Part shown: positions 1 through 16,200 of the stretch, piece after piece | How positions within the stretch are numbered: position 1 is the stretch's first letter | Layout: each line of letters starts with the position of its first letter | Source: Heterobilharzia americana | Lineage: Eukaryota > Platyhelminthes > Trematoda > Strigeidida > Schistosomatidae | Reading direction: 5' to 3' | DNA length: 64,000 bases | Assembly: GCA_944470555.2 (NCBI GenBank) | Contig: OX104130.1 | Location: 44,673,491 to 44,737,490 of the forward strand | Translations under genes and position numbers: made by a program | The notes under the pieces: model-generated | The model's input: the letters and a program-made list of their open reading frames with translations, nothing else | Told to the model about the DNA's origin: nothing | Databases searched by the model: none

Positions 1-195
1 AGCGACAGAAAAGTCACTTGAAGAGCAAGCAAGTCATAACAACGTTCGATCATTTCTCAATGACCAGTCACGTTTGAGAATTGTGTTTTCTAAACGATTG
101 AATGAATTAGACCAGTCAACTAGAGAGACGCGGAAACAACTGGCCAAACTCGAACAGGAACGTTCATCGCTTGAAGCTAGTTCTAAATTTAATAG
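1..195 (+). CDS. RAD50: RAD50 exon a (continues upstream of window)
   Basis: Coding from base 2 in the frame starting GCG ACA GAA. It encodes a charged coiled-coil segment and ends at AATAG before the donor GTATAA. The window cuts the exon, so its true start is not visible. Confidence 0.88.
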
Positions 196-3100
196 GTATA
201 ATACATTTTTTACCATAAAGTATGACTCATAAAAAGCTATTCATTCTTTTTCACATTTTCAGTAGTGTGTGTAAACCCATTTTGGTTAGTACTGGATTAT
301 AATTTCTTTTAGATGGATTAAAATTCTGTTGCAATAAACCATCACTTTAAATTTAGATTTTCGTTTTATGCTATAGAACTCATCTGCAAGAAAAACGTGA
401 CCAGCTTAAAGTATTGGAAGAAAAAATTTTATCTGTACTTGGTTCCGATAACTTTGAACAGACCTTTGAAAATCTTCAACGGAGACGTGAATTTTTAGAA
501 GAGTGAGTCTTTTTTTCTCAAATTGTTTGCATTGTAGACATGAGTATAAAAATACCACCTGATCTAATGAAATTAATTAAGTGATTGATATATAGCTAAC
601 CAGTGAAATATATTTATAAAATCCCAATAAAGTAGAAAAGGTAATATCTGATTTTTCCACGGCCTGATATAAGGTCGACGTTTATTACCCGGTACACTTT
701 CCCCTAATTTATTTAGGGTGGAAAAACGCCTATCAATGGGTAGCTACAGTTAAAGAAGACAAACCAAATATCACTTACAAAATCAGCTGCAATAATTGTG
801 ACCAACACCACATTGGACAAATTAGTCGCCCTCTTCACCTTCGTTTCAATGAACGCCAATTGACTATTAAGCGTCACTATATTTCATCGCTCATTTCAAT
901 GCATGTGGATAAATATAGACATGAATTCAACTTTGACAATGTAGAAATCGTTCACAGAAGAAACACAAAGAATATAAGAGAATTCCTAGAAGCTTGGCAT
1001 TCAGGTCAGTCAGCAATCAATAGATGTATAGATATAGACACAGTTTATCAGTAAGTAAGCAAGATAAGTAAGAAAGATAATAAACAACGGAAAGGTTAAA
1101 TGTCAAGCAAGGGAACAGCTAACAAGAAAATCCATACAGTCAATGACACAACAGTCAAAGGAAACAACCAGTCACAAACCAGTTCATCAGACCAAGCTAC
1201 TGAATCACTCACGGCGAGATATTGAAGTCAGTGCTGATGATACCGTCTAGAATGACAGTGAAAGCTCCACGATTAAATCGCCCGGCTCCGAGAACACAAC
1301 ACAACTGAGATCATCCACCTGAGCTACAAATATTCTCCATTAGTTTAAATACCAATAATAACTTCTGTGTTCGCAATTCATTTCTACTATAATTTTTTTC
1401 AGGGAATGTGCAAATGAACAAGGAAGTATGTTTTTGTGGAGTAAATTTCGTGATCGATTATCGCGTGTGGATTCTGACTGTCCAGTTTGTCATCGATGTC
1501 TTGATAGCGATACTGAACGTAATGAGTTACTCAATGAAGTAAGTAATTATTAAAGAGTAAGAATAAAAGGCATCTCTCTGCTGAAAAATTTTCTTCAGAA
1601 TACATATTCCTACATTTTGTCGTAACCAAATTGGCCCGTTTTAGTGAGGGCAGGACTATCTCTTTAAGGAAACGCTCATGTGTGTTGATTTGATATCTAA
1701 TTATTTAATTAAATTTAGTTGTAGTACAGTGGTATATCTATTTTGTAAAAAAAAACATGTCCAACGAATGTGGAATTATTATTATTATTATTATTATTAC
1801 TCATTCAGTTTGGTGTTTATTTATATTTAATAGTCCTACTCTCTGTGTTTTCTTCATGTATGGAAGGTGTCAAAAAGAGCTATTATGTAATCATCTGACT
1901 GTGTAAATTATTCTATTTGAATAAATCAAATGCACTGTGAATATGTCAACAGCTGTCTAAAGGAAAATATTCTACAACCACCGCTATCAAATTTTACGAT
2001 GATGCTTTTAGTGCTCAAAACTCTGGGAATATTCACTGATTTGAATTTGTGTAGTCTTAAGTTAGCTTTGTCTAATGAGGAGTTTGGAAAAGCCAGATCA
2101 CATGTTTATCTAACTGCTGCAAATCATAGTTAATCTGAATTTGAGAAGGTTATGATAACGAATTAGAAGAAGTTTTGTAAAAAGGAAATGCTTCCTTTGA
2201 ATTAACTGCTCACTGACATAAATTTTACGTTACAAGTTATCTAGGTTTATTTTAGCAATACAGTACAAGGTGATGGTAACAGTTTGCATGTTAAAGGAAA
2301 TCGTTAATTTTCAAAAAATTTAAAACAGGTATTAATTAAATATGAAAATAAGAATAGCAATTAGAAAAACAGAATGAGTGTACATAATAAAATCTTAAAG
2401 GGATGTTGCCTAATTGATAAGGTGCATAGTACTGATAATCATCTGTAATCGATAATTGTTGATAATTACATGGTGAAATAGTAATTTCATTTTTCGCTTT
2501 TCTGTCTGTTTTCTTCATTAATATGATAATTTTTTTCTTATCATGCAGATCGATAGTCGAATTCAATCAATACCCACAGAATCAGAACGTAAAAAACGAG
2601 AGCTCAAAGAAATTGTTTCTCGTATGGAATCACTGGTTGAATTACGCCCAATAAGCTTAGAAGTAGGTAAAATTGCAATACTATGCATGTACGTATTATT
2701 TCTGCATCCAAAACTGTCTTGTCAAGACGCTTAATGTCTGTTTTCAGCCGATAAACACTGACGTTTCTCCTTTTTTTCAGTATTGCTTAAAAAAATACAA
2801 ATATTTTTAAATGAGCTGAATATTTTTTTTGACCAAAACAAGAACTCGTAAAAAATGACAAAGCGCAGTCGCCTGAAACTTCTTTGAGCGTAAATCTAGG
2901 TATGTTTTGCAGGCATTCTGAACGTAACCAATGATAGATAATGCTACTAAGCTGCTCAGCTCCAAGTTCAAGGATAGGGAGTAGTGTTGGAGTGCGTTGA
3001 CCACTTCGCTTATATGAGAAGTGCATCAGTCTTAGTAATCTCATTTCGAATACACAAAGCGCATCTGGCATTTAACAACTTACACCTGTTTTGCGCCGAC

Positions 3101-6100
3101 GAGATATCTGCCTACCCATTAAAGGATGTCATACTTTTCAGCATTTCACTCTTTGCTACTGTACGACTGAGACAGTCTTTAAAGATATAAGGAATGAGAA
3201 GCTTTATAAAATCCGACCATTTGTCTTCGTATCATCAAAGTGAGACTTGGTATTACCAAGTAACAATCTAATTTGCCACTCCCTTTATCAGCAGGTCAAA
3301 GTAAACAGCATCAAGATGACAAATTAAAAAAAGAAAGCAATGAAAAATGTTAGAAATTCGTCAAGAGAGAAAGAGAAAAAAGAGGAGTGATATAATATTG
3401 AGTTCCGCATGAGGATTATATGAAGATAATGTGTGGATACATCTGCGCCACTGACATCGATTCTGAACCATGTCACCCAGACCCCAACTGGAAAGTGTTG
3501 TGATGTCCCAGTCTTGCATAAAACATTGTTATTGATCTGAACATTTTAACGTGTCATTCCCACATCGTTTTTGCGGTATGGCTAATAGTCTATTTTCTGC
3601 CTCCATTGTAATGTAATTCGCTGATTGGTTAACTTTCACTCTTACTATGCGAATTTCTCCAATTGCGGACAAGGTCATTTTCCATGTGTATACTTGTTCA
3701 CGTGTTTAGGATTGATTCATTGTTATTATATTCTCGGAGTAATACACTCTCCCATCAGCCAGCTTCAGTCTTCTCTCTATTCGTCCCGGGGTTGCAGTCA
3801 GTGACTCTTGCGTACCAAGTTAACTGTCAGCTAAGCGTGCGTATTATATTCGTTTCGGAATATATACATATACTATAAGCGCATCGAACCCATAACAGAA
3901 AGTTCATCCACACGTATCACATCAGCAGTCGAATACTTCATTGATGCTATGTTTTATTCTGGTCACATTTGACCTTTTTCTAGCCTGAATCAACTTTATT
4001 TAACATAGCACAACGAGGTAGATGATGACTAGGCATGCGTACCACATATCTCAGCTACCTCAGTCGGTGAAGGTTCACAACCTCATCGACTGACTCTCCT
4101 CTTCTCCGTGAAACCGTACACCTAACTTCTAGGTTACCAACGTGATGACACTATGACGCAGTCTATGCTACAAGAGTAACGAAGTCGGAGCACTTGAAGT
4201 TTTCTGATGCATTCTACTTTTAGTGGTCATATTTCACAGCTATACAGTAGGAAAAATTTAAGTCAGGTCATGATTCGTCTGTTGAAAGTCAATTTACTGA
4301 AGCAATGAGTTTCATTATCAATGAGGTGTTTTGAGGATACATGCTGCTTAACTTGACAAGTTTACGGTCTAAAAAAACTATGGTATTAAATTACACGACT
4401 GTTATTGGCATACAATATTGTTTTCAAATTGCGATAATTTTGAATCTCGTACTTTTAATTGTTTTGATGTCGCTCCCTACTGTCCTGCGAACAATACACT
4501 TTCCCGCAGATTTATGTGCTATTTTAAGACAAGGTATTCATCTTCAGAAATGGTACTGCCTCACTCACATTCGTGCTATACCATTCTTTACTAGCTCAAG
4601 CTATTTTATTGAATCAGTAAATAGTTGACAAGTTTTTGAAGCGATTTATAATATCACATCAGCAAACGGAACCGTGTACTTTCTTTGTGTTCAAGGATTC
4701 GGAAGATCTGTTCGACAGATACACCAGATTAATGAGCTACGGTTTCTATATAACATCGTACTAGAAAAGTGTTATCCACCTAGATTCATGAAAGAAAAGC
4801 CACAATTATAAAAGGCACCGATCGTCTCAAAGAAAACTGCGTGAACCTGGAATTTGTAGACGATATTGTAGCTGAAGATTTCAAAAATCACGTTTCAAGA
4901 TCTCTAAGTAAGAAATTTCACGCAGTTAGCTTGAGAATCTCATTTCCTGGCATATAATTAGTCCATCAACCCACCAAGGATAGAATACTGCTTTTGAGCA
5001 CCTCGATGTGCATCTATCAGTTTACTTGTCATGAAGCAAATTACATTGGCCATACACAGCGTCAAGTCCGAAAGCATTTCTACAGCGTTTTCCAAAGGAG
5101 AGAGGAAAAAATGTCAACAGTTCTTTTCTTGAACACGTTTTCATCTTTGGCCATCTGGGCCCTCCTAGCAGTCCCCTCAAAGTACTTTGCAAACTACCTC
5201 CCTAATGTCGCAAAGGCCTTCAAGCGCATCATCTATACATAGTCGAATCATTGATAACCCACAACTGTAAACCTTATCCTTGTATTCCAAAAGGTTACGC
5301 GCATTCATTAACCTTACCATGGTTGAAGTGGTAATGTTCTTGTTAAAATCCTTCTATTCTATCCTTGAACATTATTGTAGTCACTTGTCTTTGTTGATTA
5401 ACGATAGACTGTTATTTGTTTCCAATGATTTTAAATACGATTGTAAAGCTTCAGTAAATGGAATCATCAAAAAGAAAATTCTCTTCACTATTGCGTCTTT
5501 GTCTTAGTACATAATACATATTTTGTACTATTTGAATGCATCAAACTTACTGTGACTGCATATCATGTTCAAGTTAATTAGACTCGTCTATAGACTTATT
5601 TTCGCCTATATAATGTTTTTGTTCTGTCGAAGTCTGTTTGTTTCCCAATCATGTTCTTCTTGTTTCCATTTTTCGCCCTGTAGATCAAAAACTTAAACGG
5701 TCGAGAAATTCCAACTTTGGAATCAAAAGTGAAATCTGAATTAGACAAACTTGCTGCTGTACGCAGTCAAAGGGATGAGGTAATTTACACTTCAATGAGA
5801 TTACTTCTCACTTAAGATTGTTTTATCAGTTATCATGGGCTTTTTCTTTATAAGTGACTAATCAGCATACTGAATAACTTACTTGGTTTTTGTATTGCAA
5901 ATTTTTCGAACTGTCTATGCACTTGAGTAATAAAGTTCAATCTTTTAGTAGTTAGAATCGAGTATAATGCATTGGAAAGTAACATGTTTGTCGCTGAGCT
6001 CAAATATTCCACATTTTTTTCACAATAAATATTATAGTTGGTTACTGTTGGGAAATTCAAAAACACGTAACAATTTGTAGTAAGCAATCAGTCCCCATAT

Positions 6101-7212
6101 TTAGTGATGATACCGCTGTTGCTTGAGAAATCTCTGACTGATACTCGGAAGTCCTTGAAAAGCAGGTTAAATGCATAGTTTCCTGATAACATATAGGACT
6201 CGTCGTAGTGACTGCCCTTATGTTTTCCTTGGTTCGACCAGTCTGTTGCGTAAATTCTCAGTGGTTTCGATAAATTCTGTCACATATTCCGTTTGTAGAA
6301 GGTCGTTAACCGTTAAATAGATTGATTCCCACTTCTGTCTGTAAACTAACTGCAAGATCAGGCTTTAAGTTCGATTTTCATTTCATTCAGTTCGACAGGG
6401 GCAATGGATATCACTTCAGCTGTCCATATCACTGGCTTCTGTTGCAAATACAACAGATTGTTTAATTGATGGTGATATGTAGTTCCATACCAGATTTGCA
6501 TATTCTATTTATAACACACAGTGATATAATACTGTATCACTGTGTTTTAAATCAAATAAACAAATTTAATATGGAGTTAAACTCTATCACATTACCCAGG
6601 TTTTACACCTATATTGGTGACTTGTAATGCTGATTATCATTAAATTGACTTGAAATTCGAAATTCTCTAACTGGAAACCAATCATTATTGCCCACGGTGA
6701 GTTACAAGCTGAAGAGTGGCTTTCTCAGTTTCTTCTTAGAATTCTTCGTTTTTAGAATCAACTGGTCTATCACGCGTTGATTATCAGATTTGTCTGCTGC
6801 GACTTAAAGATATAACTGGCTCATTACCGATCATTTGTATTGTCAGTTTTGGTTACCCGATCAATTCTATTTACTGGTAATTTGTGTCTTGATGCAACAA
6901 GAGGTCTATTTATAAGTCTTTGGTTTCTCATTGCTAGCTAACTGATATTTGCCTATCGTAAAAAACATTACTTAATCGATCTAATCATTCTGTTTGTTCA
7001 CTAATTATTACTGTATAGGCAGCTGCTGTTCTTGAAACATGTCAAGCGGATGAATCCCTAGCTAAGACTGTGCAAGGTGATTTAGCTATATTAGAGCGCC
7101 TAGAAAATGAGTCGTATGAATTGACGCTTAAAATTAATCGTTTTAGAACCGAGTTCACAGATTTCGAAACAAGTAAGTTTAATTTACTTCAGGTTATACT
7201 TCCCTCTCTCTT

Positions 7213-7264
<52 letters not shown>

Positions 7265-10200
7265 CGTCTGTAATAGGCTGTCTTCTTTTTAAAGAAACTG
7301 TGCTATTTAAGTCTTCACAAATAATATGTATCATGCAATAAATATGATGTTTTTGTTTCTTAGCTGATTCTCAATCCGTTGATGCTTTACAAGAAGAAAG
7401 GAAAACGTTACGTGAAACACTGTAAGAAATTGTTCATAAATTGTCTTCCGCACTTATATTTGTTATGCTCATCTAGTCACTGATGTATTCTTAGAATAGT
7501 TTCATAAGTGTAAACACAACTTTCATGTATATTCACACTATAACAAGTTTGCTTGTGACTCTCAATAACATAATAAAAGCATATAAATCGTTAGTAGTGG
7601 TAACTTCACTTGATATCGTATCACTGCGAAATTTCACTGAACATTTTTTATGCTCTGGGCAAACATCTGCAATACACTGACATGCACTCCCCACTCACCA
7701 GAAGCAAATCGATGCTTCCCATTCTTGGTCTTGGTCTGAATATATTTGATTACTTATTTTAGAATAACTTGGTTTGGTTTTAGCATCTAGAAACTCATGA
7801 CTGGAAATACATTCCAACACAATGTGTAAATCAAGGGAGATATAAGAAGTATTTTAATGATCCAAAAATGAAAGTTTTTGAGTGTTTTTGTTAGCTAATC
7901 ATGCAACTATCGTATTGAAGAGTAAAATTTAGGATAAGAGAGGTAAACTAGCCAATGAAGTTCTAAGTAATTTGAGACCGTTGAAATGTGTTAAAACAAC
8001 AAGATGAGGAATATACAATTCACTTAATTCCTGAAGCTTCATGAAGTGGGTAACGGACCTCATCTAGTGTGGTTGGGTTGGGATAGTGCTCAGTTGACCA
8101 AACTTTAATAAGCAAAAGGGAATTTGATACCTTGACAGATAGGTCAATCAACCTAAAATCTTGCACAGAAGTTCATAACTTCAGCTTATCACACTTTATA
8201 TTAAGGGGAATTTAATGGAAATCTTTGACGTGTTAGTTGAGCTTTTAGTACCTAGTGGGATAAGCTACATAATCTTCACTGCATCATCTTATTTTAAGTG
8301 AAGTGAGACACACGTCAAGATACATTAAACTAGGTAATAAGATCACTGAATTTCTCTTTGGAATTACCAGTAAAAGTTGGTTGTTGTAGGTTCACAGTAG
8401 CTAAGATAAACTTATAAGTTTTAGTACTATGAACACTGATCTGACGTTCTATCATTTTTAAAAAGTTTGCATTATAATCTCAACATGTTCAAAATGCTAC
8501 AGCTTATCCAATAGAAAAAAGCTATATCCCACTTAATAGTCCAAATATATAGTCAAATCGTGCAGATTATTGTTTAAGGTTTAGCTCACTGTTGACATGA
8601 TTCCAACCTATCTGTTAGCATATTTTTTCGATAACACTACATGGTGAAACTGTTACGATTTTCTCCTTAAAATCCTTTATCTAAAATCGGTGATTTTCCA
8701 TTTCATGCATGTACATGCGTTAGCCGTAAACGAAAAATTAATGTTCTAAGCCACAGTAATAACAAATCACTTGTTAAAGTTACTTGACATAACTTATTCT
8801 CGACTTCAATGTATTCTTTAGCGACTGAATTATTAAGCAGCATTCCTAAGTATTCCAAAAATCTTTCGCTAACGTTAAGCAGATTGTGGGAAATATGTGT
8901 AAAGCCACCCTTACGTCAAATGTTTTAATACTTTTGTGAGAAAATTGTAAAATCCTAATAGTTCATAAGGTTACTTAACAGGTGTCTGTCATATGTAATT
9001 GTTATGCTTTATATGGACGCTTTGGTTACTGAATGAAAAACTTATGAATAAGTAAGGAAATCAAAAGTTTGTTGAAGACTTCAACGGATGAGCCGACTAA
9101 AGTTACTTTGTTACTACAAAGTAAGAGGTATATATCTGTTTCTCTTTCTGCAACAAAATTCCTCTGAGTACTCTACTCGTTACTCCTTATCAAAAGTATT
9201 TTCTTTATTAAGATGCTATTTTGTAATGACCATCATATTAATTTCTGCAGCTATTTATATGATCATGAAATCTAGAAACAGAATGAATTTCTACGTAAAG
9301 GGAAGAATATGAATGGGCACTGAAGTTTAGTTTGTAGGAAGTCAATTTATCTTAGACCAGTTTCAGTTAAAGAACACTGAGTACACCCTAGAGTTATTCT
9401 GTGTTAATTCGTTTGTTGAATAGTTCATACAGTAAAACAGTATTTTTTTACCAGATGGCTTTTCAACTAATTTACTACTCACAGTCGTATGCTTAAAAAG
9501 TAAATACTGATAAATTTGCCTGATGTGGTTATGAAACGTCCACGAAAAACTTCAAAACTCTGTGAACACCAAGCAATTATCTTCATCCTGAGCTCCAAAT
9601 CTTCCCTATCTCAAATAATACTGTTTCACTGTATAAAATCTTCAATTAGCATGGAATGATACGCTGCCACAGTTCTACTTTAACATTAATACCTTATCGT
9701 AGTTTATGAAGTCTTGTCAGACAGACCTTACATCTTCAAATTATTGTTACCACTCTGATCAATAGTTTACATAACCATCTGCCGTTAACTAGTGGTTGTC
9801 TTTGCGCATAATATTTACGAAGTTCTTTTAGAAGCCTATGATATGTGAATTCAACTAAAAAACCAATTGGACGAATGCGATTCATCTTCCAATGAAATTG
9901 TGAGATAGTCTTGCCATATTACATTTCGAATTGTTTCAGGTAAAAGGATGTATTTTCCAAAATTTTACTGAGTAACTTAATGTCCCTTTGTTCTTCAACA
10001 AAACTAAGGGTTCTGAGCTAGACATCAGAATACTTGAAAAGTTTTTGTCACTAATGAGTTTCAAGCTAGGCGGAAAATTTGCAGAATGCATCCCTATTTT
10101 CCATAGTCTTTCAACTGATATCAAATTACCGACTAAAAACTAGAGAACGCGTATACTGTGCTACAGTTTGTTTCCTCCTATTATACAGTCGATGAACATA

Positions 10201-13200
10201 AAAGATATGAAGAGGCTACAGGATTTTTTGTCTTCGTATCATTACTCACATGTGATAGAATCACCATGTGAACAATGGTGAGGCTGTTAATAAGGTACTA
10301 GTCAAAGAAGGTACGTTAGCTGAAAACATGACCTTTCAGCAACTAAGGTGGCTTGAACGTGTGTTCCGTATCTCGAGTCACCTCCTACCTCGACATGCAG
10401 TGCTAGCTGAAATAGCAATGTGTTGGAAACAGACTAAAGATAGCCAGATCAAGATGTGACACTGGTCCATGAAGTTGTTGACTGCTGATTTAATAAGTGT
10501 ACGGGGGTATAGACTGCCTGGCTTGAGCCTTTGATATAATGAGAATCATTAGTTGTAGACTTTTAGTGAGATGGCTGAAAACCGGCCACAATAGACAAGA
10601 TGTGTGCACTCTTTGACATCTTCGTAGGTTAGAGCGTTTTGTTGGGCCTTGATTTTTTAAATTCTCTCTTTCATGTGCTTTTGTCTACTTTAATATTACT
10701 TTTTCTACCTACTTATTCTTTTCATACTGTTGTATTGTGTGGCATTTTGAACGAATTCCTTTCTATGCTAAGTTCTATGTTGATTTGTTTTCCTATCTGT
10801 TCATAAAGGAAATTATTTATATGTAAGAAACGAAACAAAATCAGTTTTCCTAATTTGCAGGCTTACATCTTCTGACATTATTGATCAAAAACAAAAACGT
10901 GTTGATCAACTGAATCAAGCCAAACATCAAGCTGTCAGTGAAATGCACAAACTCAAAGATCAGATGCACAAAGTACGTCTTCGCTTCGTTTTATCTGATG
11001 TATAAATTTAAAGAAATATCTTCGAAAGAATACTATAAATCATATAATTTCATATTTGTTTACTTTTTTAGTTAGAGCAGGAAAATTTGGATAATATTCG
11101 ACTAAGAGATGAGCTTTCACGCTTAACTTGTGACTCTGAAACACGCAGGATTGAATTATCTGAATTAGAATGTAATCAGCTCCCAGCTGTTCATCGTCGA
11201 TGGACTGAAGCATGTGATCAACGTAATCGTCTTACTAAGAACCGTGAGCATACAATTGAGCAAGCCACTACAAAGGTGAGTTAATGAATGAGTATAAATC
11301 AGAGAACAATTTACATGTATTTATAGTATATAGTCTAATATTTTTTACTGATAGCTTCTTTATACCAATTCAATCCGAAGTATTTCACATTTTATTAAGG
11401 TTAATGAAATTCGTGATCGATTGAAAAATCTGACAGAAGCATGCACTTCTGTCAGAAATGCATCCAGTTCCCAGCCCAAAAATAAACTAAAAGCTATTCA
11501 AGAAAATTTGGAAGAAATTCAAACAAACTTATGTCACATCAAATCCGAAGTGGATACTTGTAACGAAAATGTTGAACTTTTAAAAAAACAAATCAGTGAA
11601 CATAAAGTGGGTTTAAACTCATTCAGTAGCTTTTGTCAAATTGTTACTAAAAATAAATCACCTTAAAATTGGTTTTAATATTTTAGCGACCGAGATTTAT
11701 GAACTGTATTGTTATTTGACTCATTCGTGGTTAATAAACAACTTCATCACAAACCGAATGCCATTTCAGATAACTTCCATTAGTGATAAATGTCTGCCAG
11801 GTTCTGGAACACAGGCACATATACTAGTGCTTGATACTAGCTACATTTCATAACCTGAAAGGGCCACTCGACTCAGTCGATCGGAAAGTCCTATGGCAGT
11901 GTCTCTCACTGAAAGGAATACCGGGTAAGTACACCATCCTATAAAAACCTGTGTACTCGAACGCCTGTGAATGTGTCAGAGCCCATAATGAGTTATTGTG
12001 TTAGCTACTTACGTTGAGCAGTGTCTGTTAAGGATGTCCGCCATGCATGCTTATTTACTTTTGTCAGCGATGTGCTTACATAGGTTTCCTTCGTTTCGTC
12101 TGACTTTACAGGGATTGGTGTAGATTATGCAGATGACAATCCTGTTAGATGAATACGCTGACAATATTCAGAGATTACTGAACACTAAGTGGCAATCTGA
12201 AAATTTTTTGCGGTGCGTCCTTCACCACTCACACACAAATTATTGTGCCTGGACTGGTCCACTTTATTGCCCCGTCTAACATTAGGGAATGAACTGTTTG
12301 AGCACGATGACCACTTCACTTACGTGGGAATTCGAATCAGCCCTGATAGGTCAGTGAGCGATGAAGTTTCACGATGCATACTAAAGGCAAGCATGACTTT
12401 CACCAACTAACGCCACTCATGGTGCTGCCGTAAAAGTCAGTTAATGAGGCTATAAACCTTCTCCGATTCAGGTAACTGAGGTATGTGGTACCCATGCCTT
12501 TCTACTGTGTGCTTCTTCTCACAATGTTAGCCATAGTATGTTGTGGTTGGGAAAAGATCAGAGGTGGCCAGACCAAATCATGGCATCAGTCTCTGAAGTC
12601 TTTAACTGTTGGTGTGGGCTGTGTAGAGAAATATAGGCTCCGCAGTTGCGGTCTGTGTGACAACTGAAATCAATGGTTGGAAACTGTAGGTGATATGGCT
12701 CAGTATTAGTCAGACAGACAAAATCAACGTAGAACCTCGCTCACTAGTCCATCGGTTCAAGTTGCCACACTTCAAAGTAGCATACAAAGAGTAAATCTAT
12801 AGAAAAAAAGTGATATCAGGGTAGAAAAAGTTGTGTGAGAAGATAAACAATTTGACGATAAAGGTTGGTGCGAATAGTTAGCTGATAGTGTTTATGACTG
12901 AAAAATTCCATGTTAATGCCAATGAGTTGTTCGCCACTTTCTGTCTTTCCAAGGTCATTTCACTGATATTTATTCTAAATAAAAAATATCTACATTTTGA
13001 AAGTTACTTCTTTTAAAAGTTATTATTAGTGAAAAACTGTAACCAAATTGCTAACTGATAACATTTTGGTGTTCTCTAAACTATTTTTTTGTCGTCATGG
13101 TTTCACCATTAGGGTTAGTAACATCACGAAGAATACTCCCGCTACAGAATTGATTAACTCAGAGTACACGGAAACCGTTTTCCTCATTGTGAGGTAAAAA

Positions 13201-16200
13201 TGTATCCTGTTATCTCAAAACGATCAGTTTTAGGTGTTAGTATTAGATGTGGTTACAACTAGAAGAATGTGTTTAGAAAAACTAGTAAAGTGTGTACATT
13301 TGTTAGGAAAACTAGTTTGTTGTGATTGTTTTTATGTATTGCAAAATTTAACTTTTTTTTTACTGTGAATGTTATAGAGTTATATTTGCTTCCAAATGAA
13401 TAACTACTAAGTTCATAGTATATATTCAATGGACTTTCATGTCTTCTGTTATTTACCGTTTATGTTTGGTCATCTCATCTTAAGAATACGGAGTTTTTAA
13501 TGATCGGTTATTAGTCTAATGTCATTCAGAACATCATTTGACAACTGCCGTTGACTTTTATGTAAAACTTACTTCTTTCACTGAATAAGTCTGTTTCAGT
13601 CTTCCCTCGCTTTAGTTTGTTATAACTTTTACAGATACGTCAGCGAGAATTGGCTGACTGTTCTCAACTTCGTCAACTGCGTTGTCAGCTGACTTCCTTA
13701 ACACAACGAACAGAATCCCTCGTACAGAATCAAAAGACCTGTGACAATTTTCCTGGATCGGATCAAGATTTGATCAAAGAAACAAAGCGCTTATCACTGG
13801 AGGAAGAAAAGCTTCATTCACTTGTAAACCATTTTTCAAAGTCAACTTGTCTTTTTTACATTTTTGCTTAATAATATTCCAAGTTTTAATCCCCAGTCTT
13901 AAAGCAGAGAAAAGTGAATTCCATACAGTATATGTGCATCTATTGGATACATAGCACACCGTAGCACTTACTGATTTCTAGTTTATGTAATGTCCGAGAA
14001 ATTTAAAGCGTGTGTTTGGTGGCGGTGAATGACACCTAGTCCCTTAATTAGGTTGTAGGTTTCGCACTGTTGATGAGCACAAAACGAGAAGAAAATAACT
14101 GTCCAATGTTTTCAGTGATTTCAGGATGAAATCAATCAACCAGTTGGTAAGTGCACTATGCGAAAGTCAGTGATACTACGCTGTTGTATCTAGACCGGAG
14201 TAGACAGAAAATTAGTTGGTAACTGGGATCTAATGGTTGAAAGCTAAGTACCTACACCACTAGACCGCACTTCCAACTTATCGAGTCACACAACTTCAGG
14301 AAGTGATTCATATTGATTATTTGCACTAAGATTCATTTTTAGCCACTCTTGTGAAGTTAATTTTCGTTGGCAATAATAGCCAATTAAACAATCAGTAAGT
14401 ATCAGCCAGTCTTAGGCACTTGTTTCGTTTTACCTCGAGAATTCATTCAAATCGTACATTGGTTTTGAGGTTAACATACTTATCACAACAACTGAATTCC
14501 TTCCTTCACTAATTACTAGCCAGTCCTAACCCCGGCCAAAGAGGAAAGGTTGGGCGTAGAGCTAGCAACCCTACCCCCTAAAACAAATCTAACCGCTAAA
14601 GAAACTTCAAAGCACAAACAAAAGATAAAAAATGGATACAAAATTATTCCTCGCTGGAATCGGAGAGGCGAAATGACGCCAGCTGGTGAAAGCCTTCAGA
14701 AAGCCAACTGACCGATGTGTCTTCTCTCTCTCCCCCTCTCGATGAAAGCCAAAGTAAACATAGGGACATAGAATGTCCGCATGATGTTTGAACCTAACAA
14801 GGCTGCCAGATTGCAAAAGAAATGAGAAGGCATAGCATTGAAGTGCTAGGCTAGGAATCTGCAAGGCAAATGGAATGGAAGTCAACTCTCCAAACTGTCA
14901 ACTGGAGAGTCAATAATCTACTCCCATATTGTCACCCAGATGACAATCACGAGCACACTGAGTTTCGGAGTGGCTATCATGATGTCTTCAACAACATCGA
15001 AGGCTCTCGTGTAGTGGGAGCCAATCTCTTCCAGGGTCATGAAAGCGAGATTCAACTCAAAAGGAAGGAAAGTCACAATCGCACAATGCCAATGCTACGC
15101 GCCTACAAATAATCCAGACCAAGAGAAGAAGGAGGAATTCTATAGACAACTGAGATCAGTACTGGACAAGACCATACCCCAGATGGTGACATCAAAATTC
15201 TAATGGGTGGGGTGACATGAATGCCAAACTGGGAGCAAACAACACAGGAAGAGAACCAACCATTGGTCGAGAAGCACTCGGTGAAATGAACGAGAATGGA
15301 GAACTGTTTGCAGACTTCTGCACACTTAACGATTTGGTGATTGGAGGTAGTGTGTACAAACGCAAGGATATTCACAAAGCGACATGGATTTCACCAGATG
15401 GACACACTAAAAATCAAATCGACTTTATCTCAATATGAAGAAAGTGGAGACGCAGCCAGCCTACTTGACACAAGGTCAAGAAGGGGAGCAGATGTAGGTT
15501 CACACCACTCACTGTCTAGTGCTAGGAACCTACCTTCCAAATCTAGTTGAAAGCCTTCAAGGAAGTTGGTGATAGACCACAGTTCAAGTTCAACATCCAG
15601 AGCAGAAACTGAAGGATGAAACCACAAATGACATCTTCACGTCAGCCACCAAAACAAAATAGAAGATATCCAGGAACATCCCTGAAGAAACCTGTGTGGA
15701 TGAACACTGGAACTCTTTGAAAGAGATGTGGAAAGATACCTGCATAACCGTATTAGGAAGGAAGAAAATAAGGAATCGACGTCGACGGATACATGGAAGC
15801 TGACAGAGAAGGGAGAGGAAGATGGCGAAGCAGAAGATGAACCAGTGCAAGGTTGAAGAACGAAAGGAAGAACTGAGTACAACCTATAAAACATTTAACA
15901 AAGAAGTGAAGTCGAGTGCGCGAAAAGACAAAAGACACTTCTACGACACACTGGCAAGTGAAGCAAAACAGGCTGCAGGTAGCAGAAACAGATACTTGAC
16001 AACATTGTGTCAAATAACCAGGTTGCTATCTGGGAAGAGATCAATGCAGTGCAGATGAAACCAATAAAAGATGATGAATGAAACTTAATTACCAAGGAAG
16101 AGAAGAAAAGGAAGCGATGGGCTGACCACTTCAAGAAGCTCTTGAATCGACCACCACCTGCAGCCCAGCCACAGAACTACCAGTGAACACAAGCCCTCGA

